Assembly: GCA_907165065.1 (NCBI GenBank) | Contig: OU015526.1 | Span: 71,447,723-71,511,722 of the forward strand | Length of the DNA stretch: 64,000 bases | Reading direction: 5' to 3' | Origin: Caprimulgus europaeus | Lineage: Eukaryota > Chordata > Aves > Caprimulgiformes > Caprimulgidae | Part shown: in pieces, positions 47,888 through 61,918 of the stretch | Numbering within the stretch: the first letter of the stretch is position 1 | Layout: each line of letters starts with the position of its first letter | Position numbers and translations under genes: made by a program | Notes under the pieces: model-generated | What the model was told of the DNA's origin: nothing | What the model saw: only the letters and a program-made list of their open reading frames with translations | Database searches by the model: none

Positions 47888-48075
47888 GGGTGATGGAGCA
47901 CTGGAATAGGCTGCCCAGAGAAGTTGTGGAGTCTCTATCTCTGGAGATGTTCAAAACCCGCCTGGACACTTTCCTGTGCAACCTGTTGTAGAGAACCTGC
48001 TTTGGCAGGAGGGGTTGGACTAGATGATCTCCTGAAGTCCCTTCCAACCCCTATGATTCTGTGATTCTGTAATCT
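47888..48075 (+). mobile_element. CR1 LINE 3' end, fused to 7SK
   Basis: This is a short CR1 3' terminus: GGGTGATGGAGCACTGGAA (coding for the RVMEHWNRLP-type C-terminus of ORF2), then GAGAAGTTGTGGAGTCTC, the 3' UTR block TTGGACTAGATGATCTCC, CCCTTCCAACCCC and two ATTCTGTG-type tail units. Only about 190 bp of CR1 is present. Its 5' end joins nucleotide 58 of a 7SK fragment in the same orientation. A normal 5'-truncated CR1 would be flanked directly by target DNA. No clear target-site duplication surrounds the composite; ATCTT occurs on both sides but with four extra bases on the left. Confidence 0.93.
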
Positions 48076-48834
48076 TAAAGCTAGAAGCCTGAAGTCTGTT
48101 TTATATCCAAGTACAATTAAACTATAAATAACCTAAAACGCTAGTTAGCAGCTGTTTCAAGCCTCTGCTAACCCCATCTTATGACATATCATTCCCTTGT
48201 TGTGAAAACTAATAATCTAACAATACAGTTGTCCAGTTCCCACTTCTCTGTATGATGTATGTGTTGACTTGTTTGTTTTCATGTTTCTTACAAATTTAAG
48301 CACTTAGTTCCCCTAATGTAAAGTCTTACAGCAGAGACTTTAATGTTTCATTTATAATCATTAAGGCAGTAAAGGAAAATTTCTCCCAGTGCATTGTAAG
48401 AAAACCTTCCAAATTTTCTGAATTAATATTTTGTCTGGGAAAAGGGGAACAAACCAAAAAAACCCCAAACCCTAATACTGACCTGACATAAGTTGCCTTC
48501 AATAGAATCCAAATCCCAGTTCACTGATGGGTCTCCACCTGCCTAATTAAACTGCAAACAGGAAACTAGGCTATAACTCTGCTCCTCACAGAGCAGCAAT
48601 TCATTATTTTGCCATGCAGCTCGTGTTGTTAGGATAAGCTTTTGTCATATAAAACATGCCAGTTTTTGTTTTGATACGAGACTTTTAATTGAACCACAAT
48701 GCTATCACTGCCAGGGTACAAGAGGACTGAAGTTATAAATCATAAATCCAGATCTATAGTACTTATGCTCTTGGAAGTGTGTGAATGTTAAAGGAGTCTG
48801 ATGCTATTAGGTTTTCCAAGAAAAATGAGCTGTT

Positions 48835-48868
48835 ATGGCATGGTATAATGGTCCATGGCATGGTATAA
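48835..48868 (+). repeat. 14-bp direct repeat with 20-bp period
   Basis: ATGGCATGGTATAA occurs at 48835 and again at 48855, separated by TGGTCC. Confidence 0.9.
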
Positions 48869-49520
48869 AGATACACTAATTATTTGTATAGATTTTATAA
48901 AAATAGAATAAATGTAACAGGTGGTGCAATAAGCCACCTGATGAGCAAGTTATGATGAATGGTATTGGACTGGTTATAACTTCTTCAAAGTATTTGAGTT
49001 TATATCCTTGCAGATCTCATAAATTGAGACATGCTTCAGTAATTTCAAACAACTGAATACAATGATAGGCAATTTGCAGTTAGTAAGAGCTTTTTATGTC
49101 TATTGCAATTAGTAAGTGAATGCAAACAAAAGTCTTGAATAATACTTCAACTCAGATATAAAAAACTGTAAAATTACCGAACGTATTTAACATTGCTAGA
49201 GAAAGAAGTGACAGTAAAAATCAAGATTAACCATAAAAAACCCATTTAAATCTTCCATTTAACAATGCAGGGACTTTCCTAGCTCTCATATTACAGCAAA
49301 GCACCATCCTACCTTGAGCATGGTTATCCATGGCAAAATCCCTACAGATGTATGGAAGTTGGGCAAGAGGAGAAATGTTACTCTGCTTTATTGCACAAAA
49401 TATCCTATTTTTTTTCTAAATAATCCAGTTGTTTTCACTGTTAATAAGCAATTTTGCACATAAGTATGTTAAATATTATAAAATAATGTATAGGCTTGTC
49501 AGTTGATGTATAAGCTTCTC

Positions 49521-49570
49521 AGTTACTTTTAAAGAAGTAAATTCTGAGTTACTTTTAAAGAAGTAAATCT
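49521..49570 (+). repeat. 26-bp tandem duplication
   Basis: AGTTACTTTTAAAGAAGTAA starts at 49521 and again at 49547. The second copy is slightly shortened at its end (AATCT against AATTCTG). Confidence 0.9.
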
Positions 49571-52500
49571 ATGTTGGTAGTATGTTGCTTTTACCAATAA
49601 GGGTTTAATCCTTTTTTCTCTTCTATCTATTTCAAGGCACCAGAATTTTACAAACAGGAGCTCAGACAAATTCATTACAAGGTTTATACCAATGAATCTT
49701 TAAAAACCATGCTCCTGATCTAACTCAGAATGATATTAAAAAATAGGTCTTCCTCATATTCACGGACATGAAGGAGGAGATTCGTCCTTGCCAGCCTTTA
49801 TTTTTCTCAAACACAGGGTTATAAATCACCTTTTAATCACCTAAATACCCCCTAGATCTCAAAGGTACAGCAGCATTTTGCTCCCCTTTCCAGCCAGGCC
49901 TTGGTTTTGTATCACATTTTCCTTTTCCTTACTGAATTTCCACACTGCTTACGTGGGGACACAGGCTTAATTTACTATGCTATAATTCAGATTACATTGA
50001 CTTCTACCATGGATCCCAAAGGTGCTGATTTACCTCCTGAACAACAATTTATCATCAATTGTTCATGTTTAAGCCCCATTTTAATCACTGGACTTGTTTT
50101 GATTAGGCCACCTGACCAAAACAGTATCTAGCTCACAACATGCATAATTTCTCTGGGATTTTTTTTTGGTTTTGTTTTTTTTTAAACACCAGGTATGTCA
50201 GTTGTGAGAGCTCAGTCATTTCCTCATTTTTGCCTGGTCTTGCCCTTATTTTCAGTGTTACGGGATTTTTCACTTGAATAATTTTTATTGGTATTGTACA
50301 ATTATTATAGATCTAGTGAAGTATTTAACACAGGCATTATGAAGCCACAGTATCTTTCTGCATCTTAGACTAGATCTCACCAGCCTATCCCTCTTCATAA
50401 TGCAAAAATAATTTTTCATACAGCCAGAGAAGTTAAAATTCAGTTATTCAGTTATTCCAGTTAAACATTATGGAAATAATTTGGAATTAGCAATCACTGT
50501 AGAAAACAGTAATTTCTTTTTTTTTTTTTTCATTTGAATTGAGAGATGCATAAAAGCAATAAGGCTTATGACTTTAAAGATTATTTCTACCTTGAACTAT
50601 TTCAGTGGAAAATTAGTTTAAAGAAAAATTATCTGAAATTAGCCTCAACAAAAGTAGCTCTCATCTAATTGCTTGTCTTTTGCACGCCCTCTTATTTAAA
50701 GAAAGTAGCATTTAAAATTATTTTGCATTTCAGCTTTGCAGGCTTCAGGTCACAAAGTCATTCTTCACACAGCTTATGTTAAAATTGATAAGTGATGGAG
50801 TATTGCTGCATTTTTAATCTTCCTGAAACTGCAGTTTTGAAATTAGAGGCATTTATTACTCCATTTAACCAGCTATGAGGAGATGAAAAAATGTTTAGTC
50901 AGTGTTTCCTGAATTCAATCATACAATCACATGTTCTTTCCAACCATTAACAGACAGCTTACTAGATTTGCACTTCATGCTGCTGAAATGCAATTGACAG
51001 AATGACAAATCTTTTTATGAGAAGTCCAAGTCACATTAAATTAGTCACACAGAGATGTTAGTAACATATAACCTGCAAAGATGTAATGTCTTTCTGATTT
51101 TATACTTTCCATGTTGTTATTCAGTCACTGCTACACAGATACAGATAGAATGTCTTTTTGATTTTAAACTACTCTTGCTACCACTTGTGCAGGGTTTTAT
51201 AATTAAGTTGAAGCTAGGACAAAGAATTCACATTGTATCTGAAGATGTGAAAATGTATCTAGCAAAAACTAATTTACACAAATATTGCACAATTTATTAT
51301 ACACCAACTTTATTATAATCAGAATTTTCTTTAGATTTAATCTACAAAATCAAACCTCAAAGCAAAATCTTTGCAATACATATTCCTTCTGGATTATTAT
51401 ATCTAGATTATATGAGAATCTTTTTCAAACCTGGTCTCTCAGCGCTATTCAGCACTCTCTGTTGGACTGATAATTTGTCTTACAGTATGGGTGGCTTTGC
51501 TCCAGAACAAATCCAAAAAACAACAAAAGAAAGCATAAAACCCACACTATGATCCATTTGCCCCACCTGCAGTTCTGAGATACACAGTTAAAATGCAACG
51601 TCCATCTCAATGGTATTGCAGCTTACTGGGGAATAAGTCTTTCTGTCTCCACTGCATGATCAGGCACAGATTTTGACATAGAGATACCTGCCTAAGGACT
51701 GAAAGAAAATATTTTTGTTATCTTGGTTTCAGAATAAAGGGAAGAAGCCTGCCTGAGGTTTCCCATTACTGAACATGAAAAACCTCCGTTTTAAATATAC
51801 AGGCAGCCACCATTAAACAGAAGGTAATGTTAGAAAATGCTTAGAATTGAAAATGCAAAATTATATTGTTGTTTATTGTGATCGTTATGATCTCAACAGT
51901 GACTTAAGTATCTTTAATTAAGGATATGGAAAACTTGATTATTCTTTCTCAACCTGGCATTGATTTGTGCTTACTTCAGTAAGACATCTAAAGTTCCCCT
52001 CACTACATCTACTAAGTATTTGATTTAAAAAACTTTGAGGCATTGATTTATTTTCTATTGAGGTATTCTGGGCCCTCCAAGTAGTGTGTTAAGACTTGAT
52101 GTCTGTTTTTGGACTCTTAAACAATGCCTCTAAGATCTCAAGACAATCCTAACTTGACTTCAAGGCTCTACCAAATCTGCCCAAGTCGAAAGCAAAATGT
52201 GTTGCTGCCAATTAAAATAATTTTTCTGCTCCTTTAAGTCAAACTACAAATCGCTACATGTCAGCATAAACAAATACTGCTATTTGTTCATGAAATATGT
52301 ATTTGTACAGAAATTTGATATCTATTTCTATGTGTATGTAGGATAATGTTCTTGATATTCTGCTTTTAAATCATTTATTAACTGTTTAGACAAGTAGTCT
52401 CTTTGTTTCTTTATTCCCAGAGAGGTGAGAACAGGGAGGAACAAAATGCATTTGCCAATAACTAGCATTTATTTTGGCCTAAATGAAAGTAATTCATGTT

Positions 52501-52763
52501 GTCATTTATCCTTCTAGATGGCATTATGAATTTACTTAATGATGTATGATAACAGTTATAAAAAGGACACTGTCATTTTAAAGAAATGAAACCAATTGCA
52601 GAGACAGCTGCAAATTATTTTAGCAGAGTTGAAGACAGCTTCTACTGCTTTAATCCTCTATATAGCCCAATTTAACAGGTAAGTTCCCAACACTAAGTTG
52701 AAAATATTGAAAAATGTTTTAGAAAATTTTATTCATAATATTTTATATTTAAATATAATGCCA

Positions 52764-52781
52764 ATATATATATATATATAT
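52764..52781 (+). repeat. (AT)9 microsatellite
   Basis: A perfect AT run followed by poly(T). Confidence 0.9.
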
Positions 52782-55700
52782 TTTTTTTTAATTATTGAGG
52801 AAATGTGTACTCAGAGCATTTGGGAATGATTGTTCTTTCTCTCTTTTTTTTTCTTTATTCATTATTGTTCATAATATCAACATAGTCCAAATATTTTGAA
52901 TTTGATTTCTTTATCTCTGTGCAATGTTTATTTAATCTCACTATTTCCTCCCCTATAACAATTAAGATACCCTGCACTTGCATAGATGGTAGAGACCTGA
53001 ATAAGGGCTACTGCTTCCCAAATCATCCCTTTTTAATTACTAATGCTGCATTAATAATTTTTAATTACTAATGTCCATCTCTCACTTTGCATAACCCTTC
53101 TTCTTCAACTGAAGTTCTTCTTTTTCCTTGCTGCAAAACACACTCTTCCAGTCCCTTTGCCATATCAACTCTTCAGTGAGCTCCTGCTTTATTTTCTCTT
53201 TTCTAGCCACAACACCAAGTAATTTTTTCTTGTTTTGCATGCAGTTTTGTTACATCCTATTTCTTCTTTTTACAATCCAAAAAATTCCTCAATTGAAAAT
53301 ACTTGGGCAACCCTACCTAATACCACCCCACTATGCTGGAACTAGGTTCCTTGGCTAGCACTGAATCCCTGTTTCCTGCATATGCTTATGGTTGGTCTTT
53401 TAACATTGCCATCCGTCTCATATATTTTCCTGTGCATTCATTCGTGTTTTATTCAGCTTTTATTTTTTAAATATGGCTAAAAATCATAACAGGGTATTTT
53501 CAACATGTCAGCCTCTCACTAGACATTACATGGTGATAATCCTTCTCACTGAACAGCAAGTTATTTACCATGATTTGCTATCCTATGTCTAAGAGCTTGT
53601 AAGTGCCTGAGGGTAGAAACCTGTCTTATACTTCAGTCACATGTTATTTACACAAGTTATGATTGTTAATTATTTATGTAGTCTTCCCATTTCTTATGTT
53701 CAGCTTCCCATTCATCCAACACACTGTGACTATGTTCATTTCCATTGTCAGTCCCTTTGACTATGACAATCCCTCCTTAAACCCTTGCTGCGACTTTGAA
53801 TATTTTTCCTTATCCCGTCTTATTGTCACAACAATAATAACCCTTTTCACTGACAAGGCTAAGAGAATGAAAATGCAATAAAAAAGAAAATAAGAGTAAT
53901 AATTTGAGAAAGTACATTATGTTGATCCTCATGAGCTGCATTGTCACTTAGTAACTGGTAACAGGAATTAAGATGACATAGCAAATCACTGGGAGCATAA
54001 AAACAATGATAATGAAAGGTTTGTATAATTCCTGAAGAAAAAAAAATGTTATCAAAACAAATAATCTTTTTTCACTGGTCCTTTTTTTTTTTTCTTTTTT
54101 TTTTTTTGGTGTGGCACAATTTATGTTATGCTTGCAAAGTACTTATAGGGAAACAAACCCCAAATTTTAATTTGTAAACAGAATTTCCAAACAACTACTT
54201 AAGAAAAAGAAGGATAGAGCTGCAGAAGAAAGAAATAATTTTCAAAATAAAGCCTAATCTATTTTTGTGTGTGTTTAAATTAACATTAAGAAAAGAAGGA
54301 ATGAGAGCATTCTATGGAGGAAAAAAAAAAAGTAAGAAAATAATACTATGTTTTGAATTTTTATTTTACAGTGAGCCAGAAAAGACTCATATTCTTGCAA
54401 TTTTTTAAATGTTTAACTCCCATTTCTGCAATGTAACGCACATCATAAGGCACTAGAACATTTTTAAATAATAACAAAATTCACTGTGTATTGTATGTTG
54501 TACCACAGGACACAAATACAATACGACATACTACATTAACCTGCCAAGATACCATAATAGCTATACTATGTGTTTTCAACTTTTGATTTAAAAACCACAA
54601 AGAGATACAATTCAAATCCTAACTGGATAAAAAAATTACTTTTATATCAGTGCTATCTCTGGGGATACGCTTAGAATAGAAATGCTTGGTTTTGGAACAC
54701 TTCGACATTATTTTTCATTGAAATGAGCATGAGAAATTGTTGATCGAAAGCAGACAGGGAGGAAAAAAACAGTATTAGCATTTGAAACTTATCCCAGGAG
54801 CTTGACTTAAAATTGAAGTAATTTCATAGCCAGATAGAATTTAACTCCTTTAGATTCTAAATGGTAGCTCTCATACTGCTCACACAATAGGAAGAAAAAA
54901 CACTAAATATTTATTCTCTAATGACCTGAACTTTAAATGGAAAAGTTGCTACTTTAATTAAACAGTAAGATTTTTTTTTCTTCTGATGTTTTAATTTATT
55001 TATGCAAGAAAGTGATTCTGACAAGGCTTTACAATTGCATTGCCATGTTACTATGTTTTCTTCTGCTCTTGCTGTCCTTCAAAATTCTTTTCTGTTCTCC
55101 TCTTCAAAAAGGAAAGCTTTCTTCTTTTTCTTTCCAACCTTTCTTATTACCTTATTTTCTCTCCTTTATCTCTTTTCCATATTTTTATAATTAGAAGTAA
55201 AAATCCTATAAAACTTAAGAAACCTTCAGATAGATCATTGCTAATCTAATTACAGTATGGAGAGCATGGTGATGTTTGAATGTAAATTAGAGTGAGTTTT
55301 TACAGTTCATTAGAAAGACTCGGGGATTGAATTTATTTTAATCAAAGCCTGAGTGCTCCCAGTATACACAGCACATACCTATTGAAAAAGCATTAATATA
55401 GACTCAGAGATTAAAGATGTATGTCATGCTTTGCATCCATTTAAAGGAATCCACGTAGGGTGCATCACATACCCTACTACCTAATGGCCTAATGGGGCTG
55501 AACGGAAAATAATTGTATGCAATTCATTAATTTGCAAATGAATACAGATTACTTCACTTTTCTACCTTCTTTCTGCAAGCATTCCTCCCATAGACAAACA
55601 CATACTGGGGGAGGTGCTTGTTCGCAGTCCTGCTGGCATTTGCCAGACTCCTGCCACAGGTGGCAGCAAGCCCTCAGTATCTGCTCCTGTATCCACTTTA

Positions 55701-58700
55701 TCTAACCTAAGGACATTTCAGATCCATTTGACAGTTTAGCCATCAGAAGAAAAGATGCTTCCCAGTGCTGATTCTCTCCTGGTTTATTTCCCCATGGTGA
55801 GCACTGGCACTATTTCTGGACTTCAATGTGCACTGGAGCTAGCGAGAATGGCTCTCAGAACTGAGCTCCTGGGAGATCCTGCACCCCCATGTGTTGACAG
55901 TATATAGGAAATATATTTTTCACCTGCTCATTGGAAAAGCGTATATCCTCAAGACAATCAAACAAATTATTGAGTGTCATTCATCTTAGAAAACAACTCT
56001 GTGGAAATTTCCTAGGATCTCTCCTTGACTGCTGGTTTTCCACTTAGATTTGTTTTGTGATACCTTTAATTGTTCAGGGTATTAATCCAATCAATACGAC
56101 TTTTTCAGTGTTAAAATTTAAATGCAATTGTCATGTCACTACTTGTTCTAGAGAAGTTAGTTTTCTCAAATTATCTTCAGATGTTAAAAAAAAAAGCCAG
56201 TTATAACCATATAAGATCCTTTAGAACATGCAGCAGCTCAGCGTGTGGGAGCTTACTGGGACATGTCTGCAGACTGCTTCTGGATGGGGAATGGGCAGCT
56301 GCTGCAAAGATCACTCTTTAAGCAGAGTATAGTAAAGCATATGGAATTCAGGGTGCACATGGGAGTGTGCTTACACACCTTGCAAAAACATTCTGAAGAA
56401 TTTTTATTTTAACATGGAAAGGCCCAAGCTCCAGGAGATATAGTTGATGTTACGAAGGCATAAATTCCTGGGATCACAAGGATGATACTGCCCTACGTGC
56501 CACGCCATGGCATGGCTCTGAGCCATGAAAGGGCTGTAGCTGCAGCAAGAATAGGGTAGTGCTGCCAGAGTGCTTCCTTGAGCAGGGTCCGAAGCTACCA
56601 CACCTTCCTGAGTACTCAGTTGCACTGGGCAGCAGCGCCCCGGCTTTAATCAGTTTATTGTCTGCACAAAGTGGGCTGGGTTTGCCTGATTGAAAAGCCC
56701 TGGCATGGAATTGTGTGTTAAGTTTTTACTGCCCTAAAAATAGAAGTGTATAATTGAAAAGCCAGCAGATCCTTTAATTATAGGGGAGCGAACAATGCCA
56801 CCAGAGAAATGTAAATACAGCCTAATTGTTACTTTATTTCATTGTTAAAGAGCCAGCTGACATAATGGCAGATGTGGGATGATGCCTGTGTCTTAAGCAG
56901 CAAGATCTGCAATCAAGTTCTTACAATGGTCCTCATTTATCTCTCTCATGGGACTTTACATGCAAAGTCTTGACAAATTAATCAGGAAAAAAATGGTAAA
57001 CACGAACGCCGGAAAAAGAAACCATAAAGAATACATTGAAAATACTATACAGGGCAGAGTTTAATTGAATTGTGATTTGTTGGTCTTGTAAACACTCTCC
57101 AGAAAGGAATGTCATGCTAATCAAAAGCTGTCCAACTTCACCTTATTTTTATCAACAAACTTTAAATGAGACAGTTCTGGATTTTGATTTCTGAGGGATA
57201 TTGGATCACGTTCACCCACAGGGCATTTAAATATAAAACCCCATTTATATGTAAATTCTTTAGTATTTCATGTAAAGTGGGTTTTTATCAATTGACCATT
57301 CTATTCTATCAGTTATCATGTTCATAAAACATCTTTAGTAATGGTAAAATGAAGGAACAAATATCATCAGCGTAACTCATTTAGGTAGATCCTAGACTTT
57401 CTTGGGGCATTCCTGTGAGTTCTTGTAATGTAGAGCTATAAAGTTAACAAATTGTCTTTCATAGAAGGACCCAGGAACAGAAAAGCCTCTTTTAATCACT
57501 CTCACCTTAATTAAAGAGATAACTAATACTGGGGAAAGTTTGTACTGTTACTCATAAGTCAAAATAAATGAAATGCTACAGAGTCAAGTCCTTCAATTTT
57601 ATTTTTTTCTTTTTTTTTTTTTTTTGAGAAAACTCAGGCCAAATCCCTCATGCACTTTAGAAATCTGCAGAAGAAAATGCTTCATCACAGCATTGCTGGC
57701 TGTAGTGAGGGAACATTTGCTATTACAAGGTATTCTTTTTGATAGTAGTTTATATGCAAAAGTGTAATTTGGAGTGGGGGGTAGGTGTGCCTTGCTAATT
57801 CTACATATTGTGCAATGCTAACAGAATTTGAGGGAGATAGTAGGGGAACTCCTCTGCTGAAAGAAGGAGCAATCTCATCAGGAGGGTCAGCGCTTTTGGA
57901 CTTTCTTTTTTTTGGCCACTGTGAAAGGCCTTGCCAAGATTTGGTGGTGCCTCTTTGAGAGTTTTACTGGGAGACTTTTAGCACCAGCAGAGATTACCGC
58001 CATCCACACTGATATTAACAATTCTAAACACAAAACTCCTCAGCACAAGAAATGAATGCCATCATCTCAACTCTCCTTGCAGCCCTCTCATTTTAGGGAC
58101 TATTGCATCGAATACCTCGAATCCACCCTAAATCTTACCTTCAAGATCAAAAATACACCAATTCTCTTGAAAGACTTTGGCTATTTTTTTTTTTTTTTAA
58201 TCTTCCCTCGAGTTTGAAAGGCAACAGAATAATTATCCCAGCACTTTCTTCTGGAGTTTTGCAATAATCTAGCCATCTGAGATGAAACTAGTACAATATG
58301 ATTAGCCAAAGGAAACAGAACAGCCCAGGTGATTGAGAGAGTTCAGTGATCGCAGATCTCACCCTCATGCCTGGGAGATGATAGTCATGATAGCTGATTG
58401 CTTAGATCATGCTTGCAGTGGATATGTGTTTATTTAAACAAGTTAGATGTAACAGAGCAGTTCCCTCTTTTCCTGGAAACAAGTCAATGCTTCTTTGGAT
58501 TGTTTATTCCTCCAAGGCTGGACTCGGGGACAGTCTTTTTGAAATAATAAACTATTACAAATTGGCTGGGTTTGGAACAATTCACAGAAGTAACCATTTT
58601 ATATGCCATCTGTTTTATAGTTTAATATACTTTACTACAGAAAACGTCATCATTTCTCTGAGTACTAGTAGCCTTTCCAGTAATAATATTGCATAGAGAA

Positions 58701-61700
58701 TCAGATATGAATTCAAGCATATTTGCTTCACATAAATGTACATAGATTTCTTCTAAATTTACATAGTTCTTTTGAGAGGTTTGAGAGAGCGGACAGGTGA
58801 CTTCACCAATTGAAGCTTGTTAGATAAAAGAGATACGGATACTGTTAGTATTTTTTCCATATTTCAATTGACCAAATTAACAAAAAAAGCCATCATCACT
58901 AATTATTCATACTGAGTGATCAATGTGACATTTGAATTTACAGTACCTTTAGTATTTAAACTTTGCCTTGGCAGGTTCACAGCTGACTGCAACGCTCAAT
59001 GCCCCTTATGCCTCCAAACTTGCCTCTTATTTTCATCTATTACACTGTCCTCTAAAACATTTTTTTTTTTAAATAGATATATAGTTTTTCAACAGGCAGA
59101 CAGTATCTCTGATTGGACTGGCAGAAACTCTACTTTTCACATTTCAGTGAAGTTTACTATTCTTTGATATCTTTTCCCTGTCTTTCAGTTGCACATGTCA
59201 ATAATATCCATATAACCATAATGTATTATTGTAGCTAAGTCAAACAATCTAATTTGTAGAAACATATTCAATGAAGTTCATTAAAATTATGAACTCATGT
59301 CACTATAATTTCTGTATATCTGTATCATATTCATGTATTTATTCATTTCTTCTAATGATACCCATTCTTTGGAAACAGATTTGACAAATGATTCATTTGA
59401 TGAATGCAATCTTTTTGTTTCTTCTAATTTTCTACAAGGGGTATACAGCTTTTATAAATTAATTCACAATTCACAATCATTTCACTACTTTGAATAGAGA
59501 AATTTCATCCTATCAATGTCTCCTGATCTATTTGATTATTTTTTTACAATTGTAATTCTTCATTTGATCACTAAAGCAGCAGTGCATTGTGTCCTCTGAT
59601 AAGCTAACATTTATAGCTTTTAGTATAAATGCATATTCTAATGTGAACTGTGTTACTGATGTCAGTTTGAATGCAGTTCTTTCCAGTACTCTGAGGAACA
59701 GAAAGGTACCTCTTTAACAGACAAAATATAACCCTAATTAACTTTATGAAATAAATTTATCTTCAAGTATTACAACCGATAAGCAATACAGGAAGGGCTG
59801 AGGCTAAATACAAACAAACTCAAATTAATTTTTGTGATATCGCTTCATCAGATTGGAGGTCTGCTAAAATTTTTAATAGATATGCTCATCATATTGACAG
59901 CAAGTTCAACTGAATTTCATTCCGTTTCTGATTTAAATATATATTCTTGAAGCCACTACATTGTGCCATATACAGAAAACTGCAAGCTTTTACATAACTT
60001 GTCATGTATAAATAGCAGATTTTCAAAATCATAATAAAGTCACTATACTTCCTCTAAGGTGTCGTCAGATAATGTCTATTAAAATCCTAATGGAAATGGA
60101 GTTGGTGAATAAGGACCCACTTTCAGAAGTGTGAAAGTGTGAAACAGGAAAACACTTTGAAATCAAACAGAGATTATTTTCAAAGGTTTTGTTATACCAG
60201 AAATATAAAACTATTTACAGTCAAGACAAAATAAGCACATATATAAATCCTTACAATCTATAGTTCCCTATTAAACAGTATCACAGCTGAAAAAAAGCAG
60301 GTGAAAAACAAAAATCTAGTGCCATCAGCCATGTTTTAAAATTTTTTCTTTTCCAGCATTAACTAACAAAGGTAACATTTGGGATTAGTTTCACAAAGAT
60401 GTAGTGAGACATGACCCACCATTTACAATTTTAAAAATATTTCTGTCTTATTTTCTGGCTTTCCACTTTAGATCCATTTTTAAAAATACTTTTTTAAAAA
60501 GCAGAATTAAGAAGATTCTGACATCAACTATACCAGTTTGCCTCTGGAGTGATTTATGTAAGTGAACTGTTACTCTGGACCTTTTTGGAAGGAAATGGAG
60601 ATAAAGGTATTCCCATCTTCACTTTAAGTAGATACTCATATTTTAGAATTATTATTAGTGAATTAGCCATATGCATCCTTTTAATAATCAGCCTTATTAA
60701 GGATAGAAGCTTATCTCCTATTCTCAGATGTAATTACAGCATACCCCTGATTTCTACTTAATCTATAAACAGAATACTTGTTTTAATTCTTGACCCTTGG
60801 GATCGAAACCAAAATCAGAGATTAAATGAAGTCAAAAATTTATCAGTAGCCCACTATAGCACAAGCTAAAATACAGAAAGCCTCCACAATTATTTTGTAT
60901 TCAGACTTTGCTTTGTATTGTGTTCAAACGCTAATCCTTCCATTTACTTTAAAAGATTAATGTAACAAAAGGGTAACTAATTGTAAAAGGGCACAATATG
61001 GTTCAGGTTAGTGCTCTTTTGTATTAGAGAAAAATAATATGTTTGAGATGGAGAAATTAAATTTTTTGGAAGAGGTCAGCATGGGAATCAAATGAATCCG
61101 TCCGATTCATGCAGAGTCATGCATTAACCACTTGAGATTTGGAAGGAAAAGACTTAAAGCTTTTTTTCCTCCTGAACAGATAATTTCCGTTAATAACCAA
61201 GACACTATTTTGTCTTCAGAATATCAACTTTCCAAATTAGTTGAGTTCTGAAGGTCCTCCAAAGCACAACATCTATGATTAAACACTTTCTAAAGTTCAT
61301 TCTACTAGTAAAAGTGGAAATTCCATTATTTTAGCAAGAGCAGGCATGTCAAATTTATCAAGGCTTGATAGGACTGAAGATGGAATAGAGGCAAGGAATC
61401 TATGTTTGTAAGTAATATTCACAGGGCACAAAAGTTATTATAAACCTCATTATTATATGGTACAGTAATCAAATGGAAAGTACAGTTATTGTGACTTTTG
61501 CTAAGCTTAAATTGTGAAGAATTACCTACAAAACTTTTAAAAGATAGCAATCCAGAAGCAGCAGAATCTTACAAGCATGATTCATTTAGCTTGGTTTACT
61601 TATGACAAAAGCCCCTATTTATGAGACACCCTCCTCAGGAGCTCCTGGGGTTGTGGGAATAAAAGCCCTGTGCAGCATTACAGCCTCTCCATCCAGGTTG

Positions 61701-61888
61701 TAGCAAAAGGGATAGCAGCCTCAGGAGCTCCTCCACCCAAATGCAGACTCTAGTCAAACATGGGAAGATGCACATGCACGAGCATCACAGAGGTGACCCC
61801 TTGAGCCAGAGATGAACAGTTCTTTAACAGTGACAAATGATATCCAGAAGGTGCAGCGAAAGCTTGATGCCTCACTATTCAAATAGTT

Positions 61889-61918
61889 ACTAATAGCAAC
61901 TAATAGTGACTAATTTGG
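61889..61918 (+). repeat. 10-bp tandem repeat, three units
   Basis: Units ACTAATAGCA, ACTAATAGTG and ACTAATTTGG share the ACTAAT core in tandem. Confidence 0.75.
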
